From Rahnella bruchi (GTDB taxonomy: Bacteria > Pseudomonadota > Gammaproteobacteria > Enterobacterales > Enterobacteriaceae): 64,000 nucleotides of DNA. Shown piece by piece: positions 34,715 through 42,944 of the stretch. A program made the translations under genes and the position numbers. The DNA is taken from assembly GCF_003614975.1 (NCBI RefSeq), contig NZ_QZWI01000021.1:1-64000 (forward strand), read 5' to 3'. The notes under the pieces are model-generated. The model saw nothing but the letters and a program-made list of their open reading frames with translations, searched no databases and was not told where the DNA came from. Every line of letters begins with the position of its first letter. The first letter of the stretch is position 1.

Positions 34715-37273
34715 ATGAAAACCACTAGGAAAAGAGTAGTTATCACCGGAATGGGTATTTTATCCTCTCTGGCCGATAACATCGATGATTTCAGACAAGC
34801 GCTGCTGGATAAAAAATGCGGCGTGGCAGACAGCCAACGATTTTCTCAATGGTTTGAAAATGCCCGCGCGGCAGAGATTCTGCATCAGATTGATTATTCA
34901 GAGATCCCTGAAGAGATCGTCTCATCGCTGGATAATGCCGCGCTGTGGGCGTGGAAAGTTAGCCGGGATGCCCTGAAACAGGCGGGTCTGCATAATAATC
35001 AACCGTTGCTCGACCAGACAGGTTTAATTACCGGTGTTTCCTCTGCAGGTACGGAGGCTTTTCTGCCGCTGTTTGAGCAGCGAATCCAGGACTTTAACCT
35101 GAAAAAAGCCATCTGGTCCGGCGGCTTTTCCTCCTGCTGTTCCAGCGTTGCTTCTCTGCTGGGGCTGAAAGGTGGAATGGAGCTGGTCGCCACGGCCTGT
35201 ACAGCCAGCCCGAATGCGGTAGGCATGGCTTTTGATTATATTCAGAATGGTAAAAGTATCACCATGCTGGCGGTCGGCACTGAGCCGATCTATCTGCCGA
35301 CATTTGCGGGTTTTTACGCCCTGAATGTCATGCATCCTGACTCTTGCACGCCTTTTTCTGGCCGTTCTGGCATGTCGATTGGCGAAGGGGCTGGCGCGAT
35401 TGTGCTTGAAGAGTATGAACACGCCGTGGCGCGTGGCGCCACCATTTATGGCGAAATTCTCTCTTATGCCACTTCATGCGATGCCTACCATGAGACCGGG
35501 CCAGATCCGAGGGCGAGCGGCGCGGTGCAGGTAATGGCTAAAGCGCTGGAAAACGCCGGGCTGACTGCCGACCAGATCGATTACGTCAACGTGCACGGCA
35601 CTGGCACGGAAGCCAATGACCGTATCGAAACCCTGGCCATGAAAAAGACCTTCCCGCAGGTGGAAAATTTGCCGGTCAGCTCTACCAAATCCTATCTCGG
35701 CCATAATATCGGCGCAGCGGGTATTGTTGAGCTGATCGCCTGCCTGGTGACGCTGCCGCTCAACAAAGTGCTACCGACGCTCAATTTTAGCGTGGCGCGG
35801 CCAAACTGCGATCTGGACTATGTGCCGAATGAAATCCGTGACAAAGACGTAACGGTTTTCATGAAAAACAATTATGCCTTTGGCGGCAATAACTGCTGCA
35901 TGATTGTCAGTACCAAAGCCTGCGCCACGCCGGCAACCCATTACAGTGCGCGTCGGGTAGCAATTTCCGGCGCCGGGGCAGTTTCAGCGATTGGCCACAC
36001 CCTGAACGAGATACTGGACAGGGTATGGAGCGAAGAGACGGCGCCAGAACTGGGTGGCGTTGCCTTTAATCCGGATACGCTGGAGGAAGTACATCAGCTG
36101 CTGGCGGTGCTGCATGAAACTCAGCAGTTGGGTGAGCTTGCGACCAGCGCGGAGAGCCTGGCGGCGCAGCCGCTGCCGGAAAATAATCCTGACTTCAGAA
36201 CCTTTCAGGTTTCCGGCCTGGAGCCGCGCAAGCATCTGCGCCGCTTCGATCCGCGTAAAGCCACGCGTGGCGGCACCTTTGCCCTGATGGCGCTGGTGGA
36301 AGCGCTGGATAATGCGCAACGCAAAATCAGGCGTGACGGCGAGAGTCTGGGATTTGTAATGGGGATGTCCCGCGGACCGCAGGAGACCACCTACAAATAT
36401 CTGCAAAGCCTGAAGCCCGATCCATGTAAAGTGCGCACCTCGGAATTTCCGGGTTCGCTGATGAATTCCATCGCGACATTCTGCGCTATTTCGGAAGGGA
36501 TCAAAGGTTATACCACCACGCTTGCCACTGGCGCCAATGCGGCGCTCGGCGCCCTGACCTATGGCTATGAGCTGATTCGTCAGCAGTTGCAGCCGCAGGT
36601 GATGGTCGGCGGCGCGGACGAGTTTTTCCCGTCGATGTCACTTTATATGGACGCGGTGGCGCAAAAAATCCATATGACGGCGGATGCCCATGATTATCAC
36701 ATCTATGGCCAGCATGCGCAGGGCTATATACCGGGAGAAGGGGCATGCATGCTGTTGCTGGAGGATTTTGAAGCGGCACAGGCGCGTGGCGCCGGGGTAT
36801 TGGCAGAGATTATCGGCTATGGCAAATCCTGTGATAACAGCTACTTCGATGCCTCTCAGCAGGATGAAAAAGCCGCCGCGCTGGCGCTGGCGATTGACAG
36901 AGCTTTGCAGGATGCAGACACCACGGCAGAGGCCATCGACCTGGTTTGCGGCACCAGTAATGGGGCGCAGCACAGTGCCGCGGTGGAAATAGCCGCGATT
37001 TATCACTGCTTCCATCAGCGCCACCCTCAGATACCGGTAGTTAACTACAATGCCTTCTTTGGCTTTGTTGAGTCCTCTGCGGGGCTGCTGAATCTGGCAT
37101 TACTGACCGATTGCTTAAAAAAACAGGCGGTTCCGGCTATTCCTTACACCCGGCAATTCTGCGATGAGCGGATTAACTTTGTGCGCTCGCCACAGAAAAT
37201 GGCGATTCGCCAGGCTTTGCTGATTGGTGCCACAGAGGGCGGAAATTATTATGCCTTCGTCATCAAAGGATAA
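34715..37273 (+). CDS. Ketosynthase fused to a degenerate ketosynthase (KS-CLF-like)
   Basis: An 852-residue protein made of two FabB/FabF-type thiolase-fold domains. Domain 1 (about 1-405) has the full triad: Cys162 in ATACTASPNAVG, His294 in VNVHGTGTE and His330 in SYLGHNIGAAG. Domain 2 (about 411-852) keeps the fold (GYIPGEGACMLLLEDF) but has Gly606 at the Cys position (ATGANAALG), CGTSNG for HGTGT, and FGFVESSAG where the second His should be. It looks like a chain-length-factor partner fused in cis. It would condense malonyl-ACP with the acyl starter. RBS AGGTAAG. Confidence 0.88.
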   Translation: MKTTRKRVVITGMGILSSLADNIDDFRQALLDKKCGVADSQRFSQWFENARAAEILHQIDYSEIPEEIVSSLDNAALWAWKVSRDALKQAGLHNNQPLLDQTGLITGVSSAGTEAFLPLFEQRIQDFNLKKAIWSGGFSSCCSSVASLLGLKGGMELVATACTASPNAVGMAFDYIQNGKSITMLAVGTEPIYLPTFAGFYALNVMHPDSCTPFSGRSGMSIGEGAGAIVLEEYEHAVARGATIYGEILSYATSCDAYHETGPDPRASGAVQVMAKALENAGLTADQIDYVNVHGTGTEANDRIETLAMKKTFPQVENLPVSSTKSYLGHNIGAAGIVELIACLVTLPLNKVLPTLNFSVARPNCDLDYVPNEIRDKDVTVFMKNNYAFGGNNCCMIVSTKACATPATHYSARRVAISGAGAVSAIGHTLNEILDRVWSEETAPELGGVAFNPDTLEEVHQLLAVLHETQQLGELATSAESLAAQPLPENNPDFRTFQVSGLEPRKHLRRFDPRKATRGGTFALMALVEALDNAQRKIRRDGESLGFVMGMSRGPQETTYKYLQSLKPDPCKVRTSEFPGSLMNSIATFCAISEGIKGYTTTLATGANAALGALTYGYELIRQQLQPQVMVGGADEFFPSMSLYMDAVAQKIHMTADAHDYHIYGQHAQGYIPGEGACMLLLEDFEAAQARGAGVLAEIIGYGKSCDNSYFDASQQDEKAAALALAIDRALQDADTTAEAIDLVCGTSNGAQHSAAVEIAAIYHCFHQRHPQIPVVNYNAFFGFVESSAGLLNLALLTDCLKKQAVPAIPYTRQFCDERINFVRSPQKMAIRQALLIGATEGGNYYAFVIKG

Positions 37274-38489
37274 TGGCGCACCTGATCGCGCGGTACTGGC
37301 TGGGTCCAGCCTGTGTTTACCCTATGCTACTGATAGCGAGACTTTAATCGCCAATCTGTCGCAGGGGAAATGCCTGGAGAAAGCCGCCTGGTTCGTCAGC
37401 GAACGGCAGGCCAGGCTGTGCCGCATGCATCAGAATAAGTCAGCGGTGCGGTTTGATCGGCAGGGCAGATCGGTATTTGACCTGCTCTGTAAGCTAATCG
37501 ACAACGCGTTGCTGCAGGCAAAACTGGCGCCGCACCAACTGACGGGGGACAGGGTGCGGGTGTATCTGAGCGGGCTGGGGCCGCGGGTTGATATTTCCGA
37601 TTACTATGCGTTTTACCACCATAACGACATTGAGGACCTGAAGTGCGTAAACTCACTACGCAATCTGAACGTAGCCGCAATGTCACAGGATCAACTGGCT
37701 ACTGGGCTAGCGCGTCATTATGACTTAGCCTGTCTGCCGCCTTGCCTGCATTGCAGCAGCAACTCAGCGCTGTCGGCGCTGCATCTCGGCATTCAGGCTA
37801 TCGAAAGCGCGGCGCTGGATATTGTGGTGGTTGTCAACTGTTCGGAGATTAAAACCCAGGATATTCACTTTCTGGAAAGTCAGTCAATGCTGGAAGGTGA
37901 AGTGGTTCAGCCGTTCTCTGATGCGGGTAAATGCGTGCTGCCTTCGGAAGGGTTTTCGGTATTGATCGTGGAGCGCGCGGGCCATCGACAGGCGCGCCAG
38001 CTGGCGGGCGGTATTGAGCTGACTTCTGTTTACAGCCAGATCAGCGCCGGACGTAGTAATGATTCAGCACAGCTGGCCAGCAGCCTGCTAAAAGTCATGA
38101 GCAGCGTAATGAAAAAAGCGCAGGTAGGTTGTGATGACCTGTGCGCCATTATTCCGCATGGCAATGGCTCCGCAGACAGCGATAGAGCAGAAGCGCAGGC
38201 GATTGTCTCTCTATTGGCAGAGTCGACGGTACACGTGCTGGCCTATAAAGGACAAATAGGATATGTCACCACGGGTTCAGGCATTGTCGACCTAATCATT
38301 GGTCACGCCGCCTTAACTGATAAAAAACTGATATCACCTGTAGGAAAGGAAGTTATTCGCGAATCGATTTCACGGCATTTGTTAATCAATGCCGGAGCAA
38401 TTTCGCACAACAAAGAACACTTATTGAAAGTTGGTCTCGGCGTCGACGGTTCCGTCATCGGAATTGTCATGTCAGGCCAGCGTCAATAA
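37251..38489 (+). CDS. Divergent ketosynthase-like protein
   Basis: A 412-residue thiolase-fold protein. Cys168 (CLHCSSNSALSAL) and His303 (IPHGNGS) fit the first two catalytic positions, but the second His is Tyr338 (KGQIGYVTTGSGI). The start at 37251 is preferred (GAGG ribosome site); it overlaps the KS-CLF stop by 23 bp. A decarboxylating or starter-priming role is possible, since a Cys and one His remain, but activity cannot be claimed. Confidence 0.75.
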   Translation: MPSSSKDNGAPDRAVLAGSSLCLPYATDSETLIANLSQGKCLEKAAWFVSERQARLCRMHQNKSAVRFDRQGRSVFDLLCKLIDNALLQAKLAPHQLTGDRVRVYLSGLGPRVDISDYYAFYHHNDIEDLKCVNSLRNLNVAAMSQDQLATGLARHYDLACLPPCLHCSSNSALSALHLGIQAIESAALDIVVVVNCSEIKTQDIHFLESQSMLEGEVVQPFSDAGKCVLPSEGFSVLIVERAGHRQARQLAGGIELTSVYSQISAGRSNDSAQLASSLLKVMSSVMKKAQVGCDDLCAIIPHGNGSADSDRAEAQAIVSLLAESTVHVLAYKGQIGYVTTGSGIVDLIIGHAALTDKKLISPVGKEVIRESISRHLLINAGAISHNKEHLLKVGLGVDGSVIGIVMSGQRQ

Positions 38490-38512
38490 GCACTGAATGG
38501 ACGTTTTAAAAA

Positions 38513-39484
38513 ATGCATTTGCTCTCATTCTCGCTTATTGAGCCAGAAGATAAATTTTATTTGTATTATCCCAGCTGGCTTAATGTTGGAGAATCCCATC
38601 TTTATAAATTGGCGTTAAAAGCAACCAATGCCCACGGCTGGGGGTTTAAACGCTTTGGCGCCAGCAGGGAAGAGTATTCCCGGGAGATGATCAGGGCGCC
38701 GTTGTACAAAAATTATCTGGATGCCATGGATCAGGCGGCAGATAACGCGCTACAGCAGTTAAATGCCAAAGAGCGAATGTTATTAATGAAGTCACGAACG
38801 GCATTTATCTATGCCGATGCCTGGGGTGAAACGGGGCCGTTTGAGGACGTCACCAGCCCCCTGCACTCAGCAATCATGGATACGCTGCCTAAAAACCTGG
38901 TAAAGAAATTTGCCATCAAGGACTTTACCTGCAAAGTCAGGGGAGAAGAGCATGCCTTTATGCAGGCAATGAGACTGGCACAGGATTATCTCGACTGGCG
39001 ACTTTATGACTTTGTAGTTATTTGCGCCGCTTACCGGGCGGTGCCATGCCTGGTGTTTTCACAACAAGCCATGAACGGGCGCAGCAAAAATAAACAGACG
39101 CATCTGAATATCTCAGTAGAACGTGTAGGCTGTTTTGTTTTCAGCCAGCGGGAAGCCAGTCTTGGTATCCAGTGCGGGAAAATGCTTACCGCACCGCAGG
39201 GCGCTCCACTCGAGCAGGTGATATCGGGGTTAGATCCGCAACAGGACTGGCTGGCGCTGGCCAGCCTGAAGAAAGACGCGGCATTTGAAAAACAGCTGGC
39301 CGATGCCGCTGGTTCTATTCGCCATATTAATCTGGTCGATATGTACGGCGAGAGCGGGCCTGTTACGCCGGCGCTGAGTCTGATTTTTCAGCAACGGCAG
39401 CGATACCAGGCCGGGAAAGTCCGCACTTTATTGAAAGATGTTTTTGGCGGTTATATCTGGTTCGATAGCTGGTCAATGCACTGA
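38513..39484 (+). CDS. Unknown protein, possibly a degenerate thiolase-fold subunit
   Basis: A 323-residue soluble protein with no signal peptide and no membrane helix. No family is recognised with confidence. Some stretches are faintly like a ketosynthase: DYLDWRLYDFVVICAAYRAV could be the helix and strand before the mid-domain, and MYGESGPVTPALSLIFQ recalls the GHTGGASG-type loop, but no catalytic Cys-His pair is placed as expected. It sits between the ketosynthase-like gene and the ABC transporter and is likely co-translated with them (gaps 23 and 5 bp). Confidence 0.5.
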   Translation: MHLLSFSLIEPEDKFYLYYPSWLNVGESHLYKLALKATNAHGWGFKRFGASREEYSREMIRAPLYKNYLDAMDQAADNALQQLNAKERMLLMKSRTAFIYADAWGETGPFEDVTSPLHSAIMDTLPKNLVKKFAIKDFTCKVRGEEHAFMQAMRLAQDYLDWRLYDFVVICAAYRAVPCLVFSQQAMNGRSKNKQTHLNISVERVGCFVFSQREASLGIQCGKMLTAPQGAPLEQVISGLDPQQDWLALASLKKDAAFEKQLADAAGSIRHINLVDMYGESGPVTPALSLIFQQRQRYQAGKVRTLLKDVFGGYIWFDSWSMH

Positions 39485-39489
39485 TAAAT

Positions 39490-40206
39490 ATGAGTCTTAT
39501 TATAAATAATATTAATCCCCTGGCGGATATAATGCTAACGGATGTTGAAAAACATTACGGTCAGGGTGAATCAAAAGTAAAAGCGTTAACCAATATTAAC
39601 CTTGAAATCGCAAAGGGAGAGTTTATTGCACTCTGTGGGCAATCAGGAAGCGGAAAAAGTACATTATTAAATATTTTATCAGGTATCGATAAACCCGATT
39701 CGGGCAACGTCTTTTTCCTGAATAATGCGTTAAGTGAGCTTAATGAAAATCAGCTTGCCAGTCTCAGAAGTCGGCACCTGGGATTTATTTTTCAGTTTTT
39801 TAATCTGATTCCGGTATTGAGCGCGTTTGATAACGTTTTTTATCCGCTGCTGTTAACCGGCAACCGGTCAAAGCAGACGGCAAAATCGCTGGCGCTGCAC
39901 TACCTGGCATCTACGGGCATTGAACATCTGAAAGACAGAAAACCCGGCCAACTTTCGGGGGGGCAGCAACAGCGCGTGGCTATCGCCCGGGCGCTGGCCA
40001 ACCAACCGCAAGTTATCGTTGCGGATGAACCGACAGGCAATCTGGATATGGCTACCGGTGAAGCTATTCTGGACCTGATGATGAAAATCAATCAGGAGAC
40101 GAAAACCACCTTTATCGTTTCTACCCACTCTGTACAGCTACAGGACAGGGCGAAAAGAGTGATTGAAATCAAGGACGGAGGTATTGTGTATGACTCGCTA
40201 CGCTAA
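39490..40206 (+). CDS. LolD/MacB-type ABC transporter ATPase
   Basis: A 238-residue ATPase of the LolD/MacB class. Walker [10 protein letters not shown] (50-58), signature [10 protein letters not shown], Walker [13 protein letters not shown] and switch His STHSVQ are intact. The start is taken as 39490; ATG 39532 with a GGCGG site is an alternative. With the permease at 40841 it would drive extraction or export of a lipid-like substrate from the inner membrane rather than bulk export through a pore. Confidence 0.9.
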   Translation: MSLIINNINPLADIMLTDVEKHYGQGESKVKALTNINLEIAKGEFIALCGQSGSGKSTLLNILSGIDKPDSGNVFFLNNALSELNENQLASLRSRHLGFIFQFFNLIPVLSAFDNVFYPLLLTGNRSKQTAKSLALHYLASTGIEHLKDRKPGQLSGGQQQRVAIARALANQPQVIVADEPTGNLDMATGEAILDLMMKINQETKTTFIVSTHSVQLQDRAKRVIEIKDGGIVYDSLR

Positions 40207-40840
40207 TTCTGTTGTCTTCCTGCTGCTCTTCTGTCTGTTGGTCAGTTCCGCTATGGCGCAATCCAGGGAAGCGCCCGAAGTTGAAAGCATTATTCGTCAG
40301 GGCTTCCCCCATAAGATTGATGAGCTAAAAGAGGTCACGGATGCGTTAATGGCCGAGTACCAGCAACAGGGAAATATCACCTCTCTGGTTTTCTATTCTT
40401 ATGGTCTGCTGAAGCTGGCAGGGGAATATAAAAATATCAACGACAATGTACAGGCATCGGAATTAGCCAAAATGGGTTTCTTCTATCTGGATGAAGCGGT
40501 GGAACTGGATGAGGATAACTGGCGGGTGCGTTACCTGCGGGCGCGGCTTGATACTTGGTTACCCTCGGACCTTGGGCGCTGTGTGGTGGCGCTGCATGAC
40601 AGCATGAAGCTGGATAAATCTTTCAAGAAACTGGCTCTGAAGCTGCGGAAAAAAATTAAGCAGATGCAAGTCTATACCCTGAGGAACTGTCAAGGTGACA
40701 AACAGGCAGACTCACTGCGCCGGGAGATGTTACAGGAACAACCGGCGATAGCGGAGACACCGCTAATCAGCGGCGCAGCGCCAATCTGGGATATTGATGA
40801 ACTTAATCAGGTATTAATTCCCTCAATAAAAGGTGAATAA
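40190..40840 (+). CDS. Secreted helical (TPR-like) protein of the export cassette
   Basis: A 216-residue protein with a signal sequence ([20 protein letters not shown]). The mature part is helical and TPR-like (YSYGLLKLAGEYKNINDN; FFYLDEAVELDEDNWRVRYL; LGRCVVALHDSMKLD). The start at 40190 is preferred: it overlaps the ATPase stop by 17 bp and has a GGAGG site. The role is unknown; by position it is a periplasmic accessory of the ABC system. Confidence 0.65.
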   Translation: MTRYANSVVFLLLFCLLVSSAMAQSREAPEVESIIRQGFPHKIDELKEVTDALMAEYQQQGNITSLVFYSYGLLKLAGEYKNINDNVQASELAKMGFFYLDEAVELDEDNWRVRYLRARLDTWLPSDLGRCVVALHDSMKLDKSFKKLALKLRKKIKQMQVYTLRNCQGDKQADSLRREMLQEQPAIAETPLISGAAPIWDIDELNQVLIPSIKGE

Positions 40841-42148
40841 ATGTTAAGCGGGCAGTTATTGCCAGGCATTGTTATAGCGGTAGGCCTGGCTATTTTGGTT
40901 TTTTATTGTGGTGTCAATGAGATTAAATTTTCTTTCTTTAATCTCTTTCGTCATAAGCGGCGTTCACTCTCAACGATTGCGGCAATTATGCTGGGTGGCA
41001 CGGCAATATTCCTTTACGGCGGCTTTATTGCGCATTCATTCTGGATATTGAAGGAACAAACCATCAGAACCAATCTGGGACATTTGCAAGTCTATGATCG
41101 TGAGTATTTTGAAAATACCAATAAAAATAAAACCATTATTGGAAATTATGACTGGCTGAAGTCAGCGTTGTTGAGTGATGAAAAGTTGTCACCTTTTATT
41201 TCCACGATCAGCGGGCAGCTGGAGTTTACCGGTATTATTTCTCTGTATGAGAATGAAAGCTCCGGGTATTTTAGCGCGATCGGCATCGAGCCGCTTGCGT
41301 CGCTTAAAGTGGGTTCTTTCGACAAACTGATATCCGGCAGCGATCTATCCCGCATCAAACAAGATGAAATTACCCTTGGAAGCGGCCTGGCGCGGTCTCT
41401 GAATGCGCATTATGGCGACTGGCTGGACTCAATGGTGCTTAATACCCAAGGCGGCCAGGGGGCAATGTCAATGAAACTGCGCGGTATCTTCTCTTCCGGC
41501 ATCAAGGAATATGACGACGTGGCGTTAAAAATGCCGCTAAGCACTGCCCAGAAAATGATGAATACCGATGGCGTTAGCAAAATGGTTATTTTGCTTAAGG
41601 ATGAAAGCCAGCTGGAAAGTTTTCGCAGTAGGCTGGAGCAGTTTATTGCGCAGCATAAATTGCCGCTAATAGTTAAATCCTGGAAAGAACTTTCGCTTTT
41701 TTACCAGCAGGTAGAGGGGCTGCTTTCCGGTATTTACTTTTTTATAAAATTAATCGTGGCGTTGGTGGTGGTGTTTATGATCGGCAATGCCATGACGATG
41801 AATGTGATTGAACGAACGCGCGAAATTACCACCTTGCGCGCCACAGGCGTGAAGCCGGCAAAAGTCGCCAGGCTCTTTTTACTGGAAGGGGTGTTTACCG
41901 GGGTACTGGGCGCGGCCGGCAGCCTGCTGGCGGGCTTCGCCCTGGCCGGAGTGATCAATCTGCACGGTATCGCCATGCCGCCATCTCCCGGACAAACCCA
42001 GGGATACACCGCATTTATAAAAACCGATGATGCCGCTCTTATCTGGATAACTGTTTTATTACCGGTACTGACGGCGTCGCTGGCATCGATTATCCCGGCC
42101 ATGCGTGCCGCCAGACTAAATATCGCCGATGCATTTAAATTTATTTAG
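40841..42148 (+). CDS. FtsX/MacB-type ABC transporter permease (LolC/E-like)
   Basis: A 435-residue permease. An extra N-terminal helix (LLPGIVIAVGLAILVFYCGV) precedes the usual first helix (FRHKRRSLSTIAAIMLGGTA). A large periplasmic domain (about 70-285) follows, then three C-terminal helices (about 295-320, 345-370, 400-420) with the family segment NVIERTREITTLRATGVKPA. This is the mechanotransmission-type fold of LolCE and MacB, not a channel exporter. It pairs with the ATPase at 39490; only one permease gene is present, so it may act as a homodimer. Confidence 0.88.
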   Translation: MLSGQLLPGIVIAVGLAILVFYCGVNEIKFSFFNLFRHKRRSLSTIAAIMLGGTAIFLYGGFIAHSFWILKEQTIRTNLGHLQVYDREYFENTNKNKTIIGNYDWLKSALLSDEKLSPFISTISGQLEFTGIISLYENESSGYFSAIGIEPLASLKVGSFDKLISGSDLSRIKQDEITLGSGLARSLNAHYGDWLDSMVLNTQGGQGAMSMKLRGIFSSGIKEYDDVALKMPLSTAQKMMNTDGVSKMVILLKDESQLESFRSRLEQFIAQHKLPLIVKSWKELSLFYQQVEGLLSGIYFFIKLIVALVVVFMIGNAMTMNVIERTREITTLRATGVKPAKVARLFLLEGVFTGVLGAAGSLLAGFALAGVINLHGIAMPPSPGQTQGYTAFIKTDDAALIWITVLLPVLTASLASIIPAMRAARLNIADAFKFI

Positions 42149-42158
42149 AGATGGAATA

Positions 42159-42944
42159 ATGAAAGTTTTTTTACCGTGGGCGCTGATAAGTCCGTTGTTA
42201 TTTTGCCCACCGTTGCAGGCTGCGGATGCGCCTGTGGTCAGCGCCGGAGAGATTATTAAACGCGCTGACGAGATACGCTCACCGGATCAGCCTTTCCGTT
42301 ATACGGTGACGGTCAAAGCCTATCAGGATGGCGCCAGTCAGCCGGTCCAGACACAAGTGCTGGATATTTCCATGCGTTTTATAAAGCCTGACGCGAATAA
42401 CCAGGCGGATGCGCGCTCGCTGATGCGTTTTGTTTACCCGGCCAGCGATAAGGGCAAAGTCATGCTGTCTGACTGGTACGATTTATGGTTCTGGACACCG
42501 GAACTTCGTCGGCCAATTCCGATCTCCCCGCAGCAACGGCTGGTAGGACAAATTTCCAATGGCGATGTCATTGTGACTAACTTTGAATATGCCTATAACG
42601 CCCGCTTAACCGGCGAGACCTCCTGCGGCGCGGCGCAGTGTTATCAACTGATACTCGAGCGCAAATCCGCGGCAGTCACCTGGCCAAAAATTATCTATCT
42701 GGTTGAAAAAGGCAGCTGGCGGCCATTCCGTGCGGATTATCTGTCACTGGATGACAAAGTGGTAAAAAGCGTTTCCTGGCAGGATTATCGCCTGCTGCTG
42801 GATAAACAGCGTCCGGGCAAAATTCTGGTTACCGACGCCCGTCACGCCAATCGCTATTCAGTAATGGAATACAGCGATGTCAGATATGAGTCACTGCCAC
42901 AGTTTCATTTTACCAAAGAGTTTATTCAGCGGGGTGGCCGTTGA
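42159..42944 (+). CDS. LolA-like periplasmic outer-membrane lipoprotein-sorting protein
   Basis: A 261-residue protein with a signal peptide (MKVFLPWALISPLLFCPPLQ, cleaved near AA-DAP). The body matches the outer-membrane lipoprotein-sorting family (LolA/LppX-like fold, PF17131 type): RFVYPASDKGKVMLSDWYDL followed by WTPELRRPIPISPQQRLVGQ, and YLVEKGSWRPFRADYLS. Proteins of this fold carry a lipid moiety across the periplasm in a hydrophobic half-barrel. It is likely to collect what the ABC pair extracts and pass it to the next gene's outer-membrane protein. Start 42159 is chosen for the signal peptide. Confidence 0.8.
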   Translation: MKVFLPWALISPLLFCPPLQAADAPVVSAGEIIKRADEIRSPDQPFRYTVTVKAYQDGASQPVQTQVLDISMRFIKPDANNQADARSLMRFVYPASDKGKVMLSDWYDLWFWTPELRRPIPISPQQRLVGQISNGDVIVTNFEYAYNARLTGETSCGAAQCYQLILERKSAAVTWPKIIYLVEKGSWRPFRADYLSLDDKVVKSVSWQDYRLLLDKQRPGKILVTDARHANRYSVMEYSDVRYESLPQFHFTKEFIQRGGR

